Source of the DNA: DASTGO01 sp035719045
Lineage (GTDB): Bacteria > Actinomycetota > Actinomycetes > Actinomycetales > Kineosporiaceae
DNA length: 35,317 nt
Assembly (NCBI GenBank): GCA_035719045.1
Contig: DASTGO010000202.1
Coordinates: 1 to 35,317 of the forward strand
Reading direction: 5' to 3'
Position 1 is the stretch's first letter, and the number at the start of each line of letters is the position of its first letter. The position numbers and the translations under genes were made by a program. Below the pieces are notes generated by a model. It was given only the letters and a program-made list of their open reading frames with translations. It was not told the origin of the DNA and ran no database searches. This document shows, piece after piece, positions 16,181 through 22,994 of the stretch.

Positions 16181-16547
16181 TCCGCGGGAGCCGGGTGAAG
16201 GGAAGTCGACGGGTGTCACGGCAGCGCTGGAGTCGGGCCGGACGGGCACGGTGGGCCCACGAGGCCGGTTGCGCCGGGCGGACCGGGCGGGCTGGCTGCG
16301 CCGGATGGACGGGGCGGGCACGGTGGCACAGTGCTTCGCTCCGGTCTGGGTGGCACCTGGTCGCAACTGCGGCCGAAGGTCCTGGTCATGCACGTGTCGG
16401 CGGCTCGCCGCGACCTGGTAGTTGCAGCTTGTACACGTGGCTTGCGTCTCATGCTCGGGCCGTCAGTCCTGGCGCGACGCTCCCGAAAGGGGTTGGATCG
16501 ACCGGGACGGCGAGGCTTGTCGCAGCGGACCCGGGGAGAGCGGCAGG
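16181..16547 (+). promoter_or_regulatory. Long region upstream of nuoI
   Basis: Counting the operator zone, 421 bp separate the divergent tetR and nuoI start codons. The sequence is GC-rich, with imperfect GGGCGGG/ACGG direct repeats (about 16274-16325) and a more AT-balanced patch at about 16415-16440 (TAGTTGCAGCTTGTACACG) that could hold a promoter. Reading frames across it lack family-like content and were not called as genes. It probably holds a separate promoter for nuoI-N, since the first half of the nuo set is 5 kb away. Confidence 0.4.
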
Positions 16548-18038
16548 ATGCGTGGCGTGAGTGTCGGTCTGGTGAAGGGGCTTGCGACGACGGCGCGAGT
16601 CCTGCTGCGGCCATCGCATACGGCTGAATACCCCGATGTCGCGCCCACTCTCCCGCCGCGTACCCGCGGTGTCATCGCCCTGGTCGAGGAGAACTGCACC
16701 GTCTGCATGCTGTGTTCCCGGGAATGCCCGGACTGGTGCATCTTCATCGACTCCCACAAGGAGACGCTCCCGGCCACCCAGCCCGGCGGCCGCGAGCGCC
16801 AGCGCAATGTGCTCGACCGGTTCGCCATCGACTTCTCGCTGTGCATGTACTGCGGGATCTGCATCGAGGCCTGCCCGTTCGACGCCCTGTTCTGGTCGCC
16901 GGAGTTCGAGTACGCCGAGATCGACATCAAGGACCTGCTGCACGAGCGGGAGCGCCTCTCGCAGTGGGCGGACACCATCCCGCCTCCGCCGCTGCCCGAC
17001 CCGCACGCTCCGGAGCCGAAGGAGCTGCAGTCCGCCCGTGCCGCCGTCGAGCGGGCGCAGCGGGCCGCGGCGGCAGGTGCCGGGGCGGGACCGGTTGCCG
17101 GCCGGGAGCGGCCCGAGCGTCCGGCCCGGGCGGAGCGTCCCGCGTCGGGTGAGCGTCCTGTCCGGGCGGAGCGTCCGGCCCCCGGTGAGCGGCCGGAGCG
17201 GCCCGCCCGCGCTGTGCGTACAGCTCCGGCCGAGGCCGCGACCGAGAAGCTTCCGTTGCCGGCTGATGCGGGTGCGGTGACCGAGAAGCTTCCGTTGCCG
17301 GCGGTCCCCGAGGCGTCCGCCATCCAGGAGTTGCCCGCGCCTGCGGTGGAGACGGCACCCGTTGAGACGGCAGCGGCAGAGACCGCGCCGATCGAGACGG
17401 CAGTGGCCGAGACCGCCCAGATCGACACCGCGCCTGCGGACACCGCACCGATCGAGACGGCAGCGCCGACCGTGGTCCTTCCGCTCGCTCCTGACCTGGC
17501 GCCCACCGTGGCGATCGCCACCTCGGCCCCTGAGACGGCCGTGATTGCGGCGCCGTCCCAGCCTGAGGCCGCGCAGCCCGCACCGGAGGAAGCCTCGGGC
17601 GCCGGTGAGCCCGCACCGGAACCCTCCTCGGTCGCTGCCGCGTCCGCGGAGGAGCCGGCCTCCGGTGAGCCCGCACCTGAATCCACCTCGGTCGCTGCCG
17701 CGTCCGCGGAGGAGCCGGCCTCCGGTGAGCCCGTGGCGCAGGAGTCTCCGCCCGCCAAGACCCAAACCCGGCGTCCGGCACGCAAGACGGCGGCCAAGAC
17801 GACCCCGGCAGCCGGGGGGCCGACCGCGGACAAGGGTTCGGGGGCAGCGAAGTCCGCGCCTGCCAAGCGCAGCCCGGCCAAGCGCGCGGCCAAGAAGGCG
17901 GTCCAGCCCGTCGCCGAGCAGGAGCCCGCGGCGGCGGTCGAGCCTGTCGTCGAGCAGGAGCCCGCACAGGTGACCGAGCCCGAAGCTCCGCCTGTCGGGG
18001 CGACCACCCAGGACTCCCAGGACGAGGGACAGGCATGA
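16548..18038 (+). CDS. nuoI: Complex I-like subunit NuoI with long repetitive C-terminal tail
   Basis: 496 residues, about 2.5 times the normal NuoI length. Residues 1-180 are a regular NuoI: two 4Fe-4S motifs with Cys50/53/56/60 (NCTVCMLCSRECP) and Cys99/102/105/109 (CMYCGICIEACPFDALFW), which would form clusters N6a and N6b that pass electrons to NuoB. From about 181 the protein is low in complexity: Arg/Glu/Pro repeats (GERPERPAR), two TEKLPLPA units, a run of xETAP units, two 20-residue repeats, a Lys/Ala/Pro stretch like histone H1 (PAKRSPAKRAAKKA), and an acidic end. The frame stays open throughout and the stop overlaps nuoJ by four bases, so this is not an assembly run-on. ATG 16548 was chosen; GTG 16557 is possible. 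Confidence 0.93.
   Translation: MRGVSVGLVKGLATTARVLLRPSHTAEYPDVAPTLPPRTRGVIALVEENCTVCMLCSRECPDWCIFIDSHKETLPATQPGGRERQRNVLDRFAIDFSLCMYCGICIEACPFDALFWSPEFEYAEIDIKDLLHERERLSQWADTIPPPPLPDPHAPEPKELQSARAAVERAQRAAAAGAGAGPVAGRERPERPARAERPASGERPVRAERPAPGERPERPARAVRTAPAEAATEKLPLPADAGAVTEKLPLPAVPEASAIQELPAPAVETAPVETAAAETAPIETAVAETAQIDTAPADTAPIETAAPTVVLPLAPDLAPTVAIATSAPETAVIAAPSQPEAAQPAPEEASGAGEPAPEPSSVAAASAEEPASGEPAPESTSVAAASAEEPASGEPVAQESPPAKTQTRRPARKTAAKTTPAAGGPTADKGSGAAKSAPAKRSPAKRAAKKAVQPVAEQEPAAAVEPVVEQEPAQVTEPEAPPVGATTQDSQDEGQA
17240..17302 (+). repeat. 39-bp-period direct repeat in nuoI tail
   Basis: GACCGAGAAGCTTCCGTTGC, followed by CGGC, occurs twice, starting at 17240 and 17279, 39 bp (13 codons) apart. 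It encodes the duplicated TEKLPLPA unit. The nucleotide identity suggests a fairly recent duplication. Confidence 0.7.
17605..17734 (+). repeat. 60-bp tandem repeat in nuoI tail
   Basis: Just over two units of exactly 60 bp, in frame (20 codons), containing CTCGGTCGCTGCCGCGTCCG and GGAGGAGCCGGCCTCCGGTG. They encode SSVAAASAEEPASGEPAPE-type units. Only a few substitutions separate the units, so copy number may vary between strains. Confidence 0.8.
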
Positions 18039-18544
18039 GCGGCCTCGAGATCGTCTTCGCCGCGTTCGCCCTGCTCGCCTGGATGTCGGGGTTGCTTGCG
18101 GTGACCAGTCGTCGGGTCGTGCATGCGGCGCTGTGGCTCGTCGTCGCGCTCGGCGCGCTCGCCGGGGTGTACCTGACCCTCGGCGCGCAGGTGGTCGCCA
18201 TGGTCCAGTTGCTGGTCTACGTCGGCGCCGTGGTCGTCCTCGTGCTGTTCGCGCTCATGCTCACCCGGGCGCCGATCGGCCTGCACCGCGACCTCGACGG
18301 CTCTCCCGGTCAGCGACTGGCCGCAGCCGGAGCCGGGATCGCCGTGGCGGCGCTGATCGGTGGCACCCTGTACGCCGCCGTGCAGGACACCACGGTGAAG
18401 CCGGACCTGGCCAAGGGGGCGGCGAAACCCCTGGGCGAGGCGGTCTTCGGCGGGTGGCTGCTGCCCTTCGAACTGCTCTCGGTCCTGTTGCTGGCCGCGC
18501 TGGTGGCCGCCCTGGCGATCTCGCGCGGGGACCGGTCCGCGTGA
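18035..18544 (+). CDS. nuoJ: Complex I-like subunit NuoJ
   Basis: 169 residues, five predicted membrane helices. The conserved core reads VVHAALWLVVALGALAGVYL, then AQVVAMVQLLVYVGAVVVLV (the helix with the pi-bulge region in characterised complex I) and LFALMLTRAP. The ATG overlaps the nuoI stop (ATGA). It is a membrane-arm subunit linking quinone chemistry to the pumping subunits. It is followed by a 208-bp gap before nuoK that holds a hairpin and a tiny reading frame. Confidence 0.93.
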   Translation: MSGLEIVFAAFALLAWMSGLLAVTSRRVVHAALWLVVALGALAGVYLTLGAQVVAMVQLLVYVGAVVVLVLFALMLTRAPIGLHRDLDGSPGQRLAAAGAGIAVAALIGGTLYAAVQDTTVKPDLAKGAAKPLGEAVFGGWLLPFELLSVLLLAALVAALAISRGDRSA

Positions 18545-18656
18545 GGACCGGTCCCGATGCCGAGGCGGCCGCCGGATGCGCCTTCGGTACCCCGACCGCT
18601 GGCCGCGTATCTGACCACCTGAGGCACGTCGCCCTGGGACCGTCCCGGGGATTCCG

Positions 18657-18684
18657 GGTGACGGTGGCAGTCAGCGCCGTCACC
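18657..18684 (+). other. Inverted repeat between nuoJ and nuoK
   Basis: GGTGACGG and CCGTCACC form a perfect 8-bp stem with a 12-nt loop, 15 nt before the tiny reading frame at 18700. There is no T-run, so it is more likely an mRNA stability or pausing structure than a terminator. Confidence 0.5.
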
Positions 18685-18699
18685 GTCCTGGAGGACACC

Positions 18700-18756
18700 A
18701 TGCACCACACCGGCCCCCACCGGTCCGCGGCGCTGCCCGGGGAGGTACAGCCGTGA
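18700..18756 (+). CDS. 18-residue reading frame coupled to nuoK
   Basis: ATG with a good GGAGGA ribosome site 5-6 nt upstream, encoding MHHTGPHRSAALPGEVQP, and a stop that overlaps the nuoK GTG (GTGA). It is too short for any family assignment. The coupling suggests a leader whose translation opens the nuoK start; a chance frame cannot be excluded. The same layout recurs before nuoN. Confidence 0.4.
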   Translation: MHHTGPHRSAALPGEVQP

Positions 18757-19286
18757 TCCACCTGATCGGCCCTGTCATCCTCGCCGCAGCTCTGGCCGGG
18801 ACCGGCGTCTACGGGCTGCTCGCCCGGCGCAACGCCGTCCTCGTGCTGATCGGCGCCGAACTCGTCCTCAACGCCGCCAACGTGCTGCTGGTGACGGCCA
18901 ACGCCCTACCGGCCGGCGGGCTGGCCGGCGGAGCCGGCACCGGGGCAGCCGCCGATCCGCTGCTGCCGGGGCAGGTGCTGGCGATCTTCGTCGTCACCAT
19001 CGCCGCCGCGGAGATTGGCCTGGCCCTGGCGGTGATCCTGCTGCTGTACCGGCGCCGTGCGACCTCGGACCTGGAGGCGGTGCGCGAACTGGGGGAGGCC
19101 TCGCCGACCTTCCAACTACCGGACGGCGCCGGCAGCTGGCCGGAGTCCGGCCCTGACGCCGGCGGCGCGGCGGCCGGCGGTCCGACCGTCCCCGGCGCGC
19201 GGGTCGCACCCGCAGACTCCGCGGCGGGCGACGGTTCTGCGGAGGATGCCCGCACGGCGGGCCGGGGCAGCGAGGTGCGGTCGTGA
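18753..19286 (+). CDS. nuoK: Complex I-like subunit NuoK with C-terminal extension
   Basis: 177 residues against a usual length of about 100. Residues 1-110 are a standard NuoK with three membrane helices and the conserved glutamates in VLIGAELVLNAANVLLV and TIAAAEIGLALAVILLLYRR. The insert between them (about 50-70) is Gly/Ala-rich. Residues 111-177 form a hydrophilic Gly/Ala/Pro/Ser-rich tail that should lie in the cytoplasm. The start is GTG; the stop overlaps nuoL by four bases. Confidence 0.92.
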   Translation: MIHLIGPVILAAALAGTGVYGLLARRNAVLVLIGAELVLNAANVLLVTANALPAGGLAGGAGTGAAADPLLPGQVLAIFVVTIAAAEIGLALAVILLLYRRRATSDLEAVRELGEASPTFQLPDGAGSWPESGPDAGGAAAGGPTVPGARVAPADSAAGDGSAEDARTAGRGSEVRS

Positions 19287-21223
19287 GCAAGTCTGGAGCC
19301 CTGCTGGCGGTCGTCCTGCCCGCGGTGTTCGCCGTCGTCGGGCTGTGGGCCGGTGGCCGCTCCCGGGTGTGGGCCCGGGACTTCGCCGTCATCGGCACCC
19401 TCGGCTGTTTCGTCGCCGCCGTCATCGAGACCTACGGAGTCTTCACCCAGGGCGCGCAGGACCGGATCGGCTTCCTGGGCCGGGTGGACACCGGCGTCGT
19501 GGTGCTGCACCTGGACCTGCGTGCCGACGAGTTGTCCGCCCTGGTCGCGCTCGCCGTCGGCCTGGTCGCCGCCTGCGTGCAGATCTACTCCACCGCCTAC
19601 CTGCACGGCGAGGGCACCCCCGACGCGCCGATCCGGTATCCGGCCTATGCGGCGACGGTGTCGATGTTCACGGCCTCGATGATGCTCGTGGTCCACGCCG
19701 ACGACCTGGTGCTGCTGCTCGTCGGCTGGGAGGGCATGGGCATCTGCTCGTACCTGCTGATCGGCCACCACAGCGAGCGGCAGAGCGCACGGGCGGCGGC
19801 GCTGAAGGCATTCCTGGTCACCCGCGTCGGTGACCTCGGCGTGATGCTGGCCGTGATCGTGCTCATCGCCGGCGCCGGAACCACCTCGATCCACACCCTG
19901 CTGGCCCAGGCCGACAGCCTGTCCGCCGTCACGGTGACCGCGGCGGCGCTGCTCATGCTCGCCGGCGTGGCGGGCAAGTCCGCCCAGTTCCCGCTGCACA
20001 CCTGGCTGCCGGACGCGATGGAGGGCCCGACCCCGGTGTCGGCGCTGATCCACGCCGCGACGATGGTCGCCGCCGGGGTGTACCTGGTGGCCCGGCTGCT
20101 GCCGCTGTTCCTCGCCGCGCACGGCGCCCTGGTCGTGGCGGCGGTGATGGCCTCGATCACCATGTTCGGGGCGGCCCTGGCGGCGCTCGCGCAGGACGAC
20201 CTCAAGCGGCTGCTGGCCTGGTCGACCGTCAGCCAGGTGGCCTACATGCTCGCCGGGGTGTCGGTGGCGCAGGCCGCGGGCGCAGCGGCTCCCGGCGTGT
20301 TCCACCTGCTGTCCCACGCCGCGTTCAAGGCGCTGCTCTTCCTCGTCGCCGGCTGCGTGACGCACATCGTCGGCTCGACCCTGATGTCCGACATGGGCGG
20401 CCTGCGCCGCAGCCACCCGTCCCTGGCGCTGCTGCTCGGGCTGGGGCTGGCCGCGCTGGCCGGGGTGCCGCCGCTGGGTGGGTTCTGGTCGAAGGAGGCC
20501 GTGCTCACCGCGGCCGAGCATGCGGTGGCGAACGGGGAGGGCTGGCCCGCGCAACTCGTGCTCGTCTCCGGGCTGCTCACCACGCTCGTCACGGGCATCT
20601 ATGCCGGGCGCGCGTTCGCCCTGGTCGCCATGGGGGATCCGGTCCCGGCTGCCTTCCACGCGGGTGCTGCCGCCGCGGACCCGGAACTCGCCGCGCAGGC
20701 CCGCGAGGGTGAGCCGCCGGTCGCTCCCGAACTGCATCCGCATGCCGTCCCCCGGGCGATGACCGGCGTGCTGTGGGTGCTCGCGATACCGACCGTGCTG
20801 CTGGGGCTGGTGCTGGTGCGGCCGCCGGAACTGCTGGCGGAGGTGAGGATCGACCCGTTCACCGGGTTCATCGGCTCGCTGCTCGCCCTCGTGGGTATCG
20901 GCTGGGCGCTGACCGCTCCGCGGGTGGGGGCACGGGACGTCGCCGACGCCGTACCGGTCAGGTTGCGCGCCTTCGTGCGCAGCGGCTACCGCCTCGACGA
21001 CGTGCAGGACGCCCTGGTCACCCGCCCGGTCCAGGCCCTGGCCCGGGTCGTGGCCGGCGGGGACCGCGACGTCGTCGACGCCTACGCCCGCGCGACCGCG
21101 AAGGGCACCCGCGCAGCCGGGTTCGTGCTCCGCCTGGCCCAGTCGGGCCTGGCCACCGGATACGTGGCCTGGCTGGTCGCCGGTGCGGTACTGGTCGGGC
21201 TCGCAGGGGTGGTGCTGTCATGA
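19283..21223 (+). CDS. nuoL: Complex I-like subunit NuoL (antiporter-like)
   Basis: 646 residues with about 15 or more membrane helices, a normal NuoL length. Core motifs include LVGWEGMGICSYLLIGHH, AFLVTRVGDLGVMLAVIV, KSAQFPLHTWLPDAMEGPTP, SALIHAATMVAAGVYLVAR and DDLKRLLAWSTVSQVAYMLA, with HLLSHAAFKALLFLVAGCV. These carry the glutamate/lysine/histidine residues of the proton path. It should form the distal pumping subunit. GTG start overlapping nuoK; stop overlapping nuoM. Confidence 0.95.
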   Translation: MSKSGALLAVVLPAVFAVVGLWAGGRSRVWARDFAVIGTLGCFVAAVIETYGVFTQGAQDRIGFLGRVDTGVVVLHLDLRADELSALVALAVGLVAACVQIYSTAYLHGEGTPDAPIRYPAYAATVSMFTASMMLVVHADDLVLLLVGWEGMGICSYLLIGHHSERQSARAAALKAFLVTRVGDLGVMLAVIVLIAGAGTTSIHTLLAQADSLSAVTVTAAALLMLAGVAGKSAQFPLHTWLPDAMEGPTPVSALIHAATMVAAGVYLVARLLPLFLAAHGALVVAAVMASITMFGAALAALAQDDLKRLLAWSTVSQVAYMLAGVSVAQAAGAAAPGVFHLLSHAAFKALLFLVAGCVTHIVGSTLMSDMGGLRRSHPSLALLLGLGLAALAGVPPLGGFWSKEAVLTAAEHAVANGEGWPAQLVLVSGLLTTLVTGIYAGRAFALVAMGDPVPAAFHAGAAAADPELAAQAREGEPPVAPELHPHAVPRAMTGVLWVLAIPTVLLGLVLVRPPELLAEVRIDPFTGFIGSLLALVGIGWALTAPRVGARDVADAVPVRLRAFVRSGYRLDDVQDALVTRPVQALARVVAGGDRDVVDAYARATAKGTRAAGFVLRLAQSGLATGYVAWLVAGAVLVGLAGVVLS

Positions 21224-22836
21224 CGGTCTCCGCAGCGTTGACCGGGGAGCAGGCCGGCTGGCTGCTGCCGGTCCTGGTCGCCGTTCCCCTGGTGGGCGCG
21301 ACGCTGCTGCTCGGGCTGCGCCGGCTGTCCGACGACGTCGCCACCCGGATCGCCGCCGCGGTCGCCGCGCTCACGCTGGCGGTTGCCGTGCTGGCCGCGA
21401 TCTGCGCCGCACCGTTCGACCGGACCGAGCCGGGGCTGGCCGTGGACCGGGTCTGGATCGCGGCGCTCGGGGTGCACGCCCACCTGGCGATGGACGGGGT
21501 CAGCGCCCCCCTGGTCCTGCTCACCGCGCTGCTCGGGCTCCTGGTGACCCTGCACGCGGTCCGGGTCCGCCCGGCCGGTGGCCGTACCCGGGGCCTGGTC
21601 GCCTGCTACCTCGCCGTCGAAGGTGGGGCGCTGGCCACCTTCACCGCGATGGACCTCCTGCTGTTCTTCGTCTCGTTCGAGGTGGTCCTGGTCCCGATGT
21701 GGTTCGTCGTGGCCCTGTGGGGCGACGACACCCAGATCGCCCGGACGATCGGCCGGTCCACCCCGACCCTCGGGGGCGAGGAGGCCCGCCGGGACGCCGC
21801 CATGCGGTTCGTCCTGTACACCGCGCTCGGCTCGGCGGTCATGCTGCTGGGGCTGTTGCTGGTCGCGCTGCGGACCGGGACCACCGACCTCGGCGTGCTC
21901 GCCGCCGGGCGCGGGAGCGGCCTGGACTCCACGACGCAGGTCATCGCCGCTGCCCTGATCATCGGCGGCCTGGCGGTCAAGGCCCCGATGTTCCCGCTGC
22001 ACACCTGGTTGCCGCCGGCGCACAGCATCGCCCCCACCGGCGGTTCGGTGCTGCTGGCCGGGGTCCTGCTCAAGATGGGCACCTACGGCCTGGTCCGGGT
22101 GGCGCTGCCGGTGCTGCCGGAGGGAGTGCGCGCGCTCGCGCCGTACCTGGGCGCCCTGGGCGTGGCCGGCATCCTCTGGGGTGGCCTGGCCTGCATGGCC
22201 GAACGGGACCTCAAGCGGTTGGTCGCGTTCTCCTCCGTGGCACACATGGGCTTCGTGCTGCTGGGCGTCGCCTCGATGACGCCGGAGGGGCTGCAGGGCG
22301 CGCTGTTCGCGAACATCGCCCACGGCCTGATCACCGGCCTGCTGTTCCTCACCGCGGGTGGGATCAAGGACCGCCACCACACCGGCGACCTGACCCTGCT
22401 CGGCGGCGGCATCCGGGACCGGCTGCCCAGGCTGGGCTGGCTGCTGGCCTTCGGCGCGGTCGCCGGGCTCGGCCTGCCCGGACTGGCCGGGTTCTGGGGT
22501 GAGCTGCTGGCCATCCTGGGCTCCTGGCAGAGCTCCGCGCTGGGGGAACTCGCCCGCCCGCTGGCCGTGCTGGCCACCATCGGCACCGTGATCGCCTCGG
22601 CCTACCTGCTGCGGGTGCTGCGGCTGATCTGGCACGGTCCGCGCGAGCCGCGGTGGACCGAGGGAGCGCATCCGGTGACCGCGGACGCCAACACCGTCGA
22701 ACTGACCGTGGCCGCACCGCTGGTGGCCGCCACCGTGGCGATCGGACTGGTGCCCTCGCTGCTGCTGGACATCACCGGACATGCGGTGCGGTTCCTGGTG
22801 GCCGCCAGCGGCCGGGGCGGGGGAGTGACCCCGTGA
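21220..22836 (+). CDS. nuoM: Complex I-like subunit NuoM (antiporter-like)
   Basis: 538 residues from an ATG overlapping the nuoL stop. Typical NuoM signs are LLLFFVSFEVVLVPMWFVVA (conserved Glu), KAPMFPLHTWLPPAHSIAPT, GSVLLAGVLLKMGTYGLVR, ERDLKRLVAFSSVAHMGFVL and NIAHGLITGLLFLTAGGIKD. It is the middle pumping subunit of the membrane arm. The stop codon is the first element of the junction repeat that precedes the nuoN leader frame. Confidence 0.95.
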   Translation: MTVSAALTGEQAGWLLPVLVAVPLVGATLLLGLRRLSDDVATRIAAAVAALTLAVAVLAAICAAPFDRTEPGLAVDRVWIAALGVHAHLAMDGVSAPLVLLTALLGLLVTLHAVRVRPAGGRTRGLVACYLAVEGGALATFTAMDLLLFFVSFEVVLVPMWFVVALWGDDTQIARTIGRSTPTLGGEEARRDAAMRFVLYTALGSAVMLLGLLLVALRTGTTDLGVLAAGRGSGLDSTTQVIAAALIIGGLAVKAPMFPLHTWLPPAHSIAPTGGSVLLAGVLLKMGTYGLVRVALPVLPEGVRALAPYLGALGVAGILWGGLACMAERDLKRLVAFSSVAHMGFVLLGVASMTPEGLQGALFANIAHGLITGLLFLTAGGIKDRHHTGDLTLLGGGIRDRLPRLGWLLAFGAVAGLGLPGLAGFWGELLAILGSWQSSALGELARPLAVLATIGTVIASAYLLRVLRLIWHGPREPRWTEGAHPVTADANTVELTVAAPLVAATVAIGLVPSLLLDITGHAVRFLVAASGRGGGVTP

Positions 22837-22913
22837 GCGAGCGCAGCGAGCGAACCGACAGACAGGGCGCGGGGGCTCGCGGTGGCGACGAGCGCCAGCG
22901 AGGAGGCACCGTG
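22833..22913 (+). repeat. Junction repeat, copy 2
   Basis: Begins GTGAGCGAGCGCAGCGAGCG, with its TGA acting as the nuoM stop, and ends GACGAGCGCCAGCGAGGAGG just before a GTG. Alignment with copy 1 (14296-14377) shows near-identical ends and a divergent centre of similar length. It supplies a ribosome site for the 27-residue frame upstream of nuoN. Confidence 0.65.
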
Positions 22914-22994
22914 AGCAGGCTGCGGTTCCGGAGCGAGCTGGTGGGCGACGCGGTGCGCGGCCGGAGGGCCGCCGAGCTGGAGGTGACCGCGTGA
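22911..22994 (+). CDS. 27-residue reading frame coupled to nuoN
   Basis: Starts at a GTG with GAGGAGG 5-6 nt upstream (from the junction repeat), encodes VSRLRFRSELVGDAVRGRRA plus AELEVTA, and ends in a TGA that overlaps the nuoN GTG. The product would be small and basic-amphipathic with no membrane segment. It may be a real small peptide, a translational leader for nuoN, or a by-product of the repeat insertion. Confidence 0.45.
   Translation: MSRLRFRSELVGDAVRGRRAAELEVTA

Noticed and set aside
11293..16547. The block between nuoH and nuoI as a mobile element
   Set aside because: No transposase, integrase, tRNA target, terminal inverted repeats or target duplications were seen. It looks like ordinary chromosomal genes.
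16463..18286. Long minus-strand reading frame of 607 codons opposite nuoI and nuoJ
   Set aside because: It mirrors the Ala/Pro/Glu repeats of the nuoI tail and extends over nuoJ; no ribosome site, no domain.
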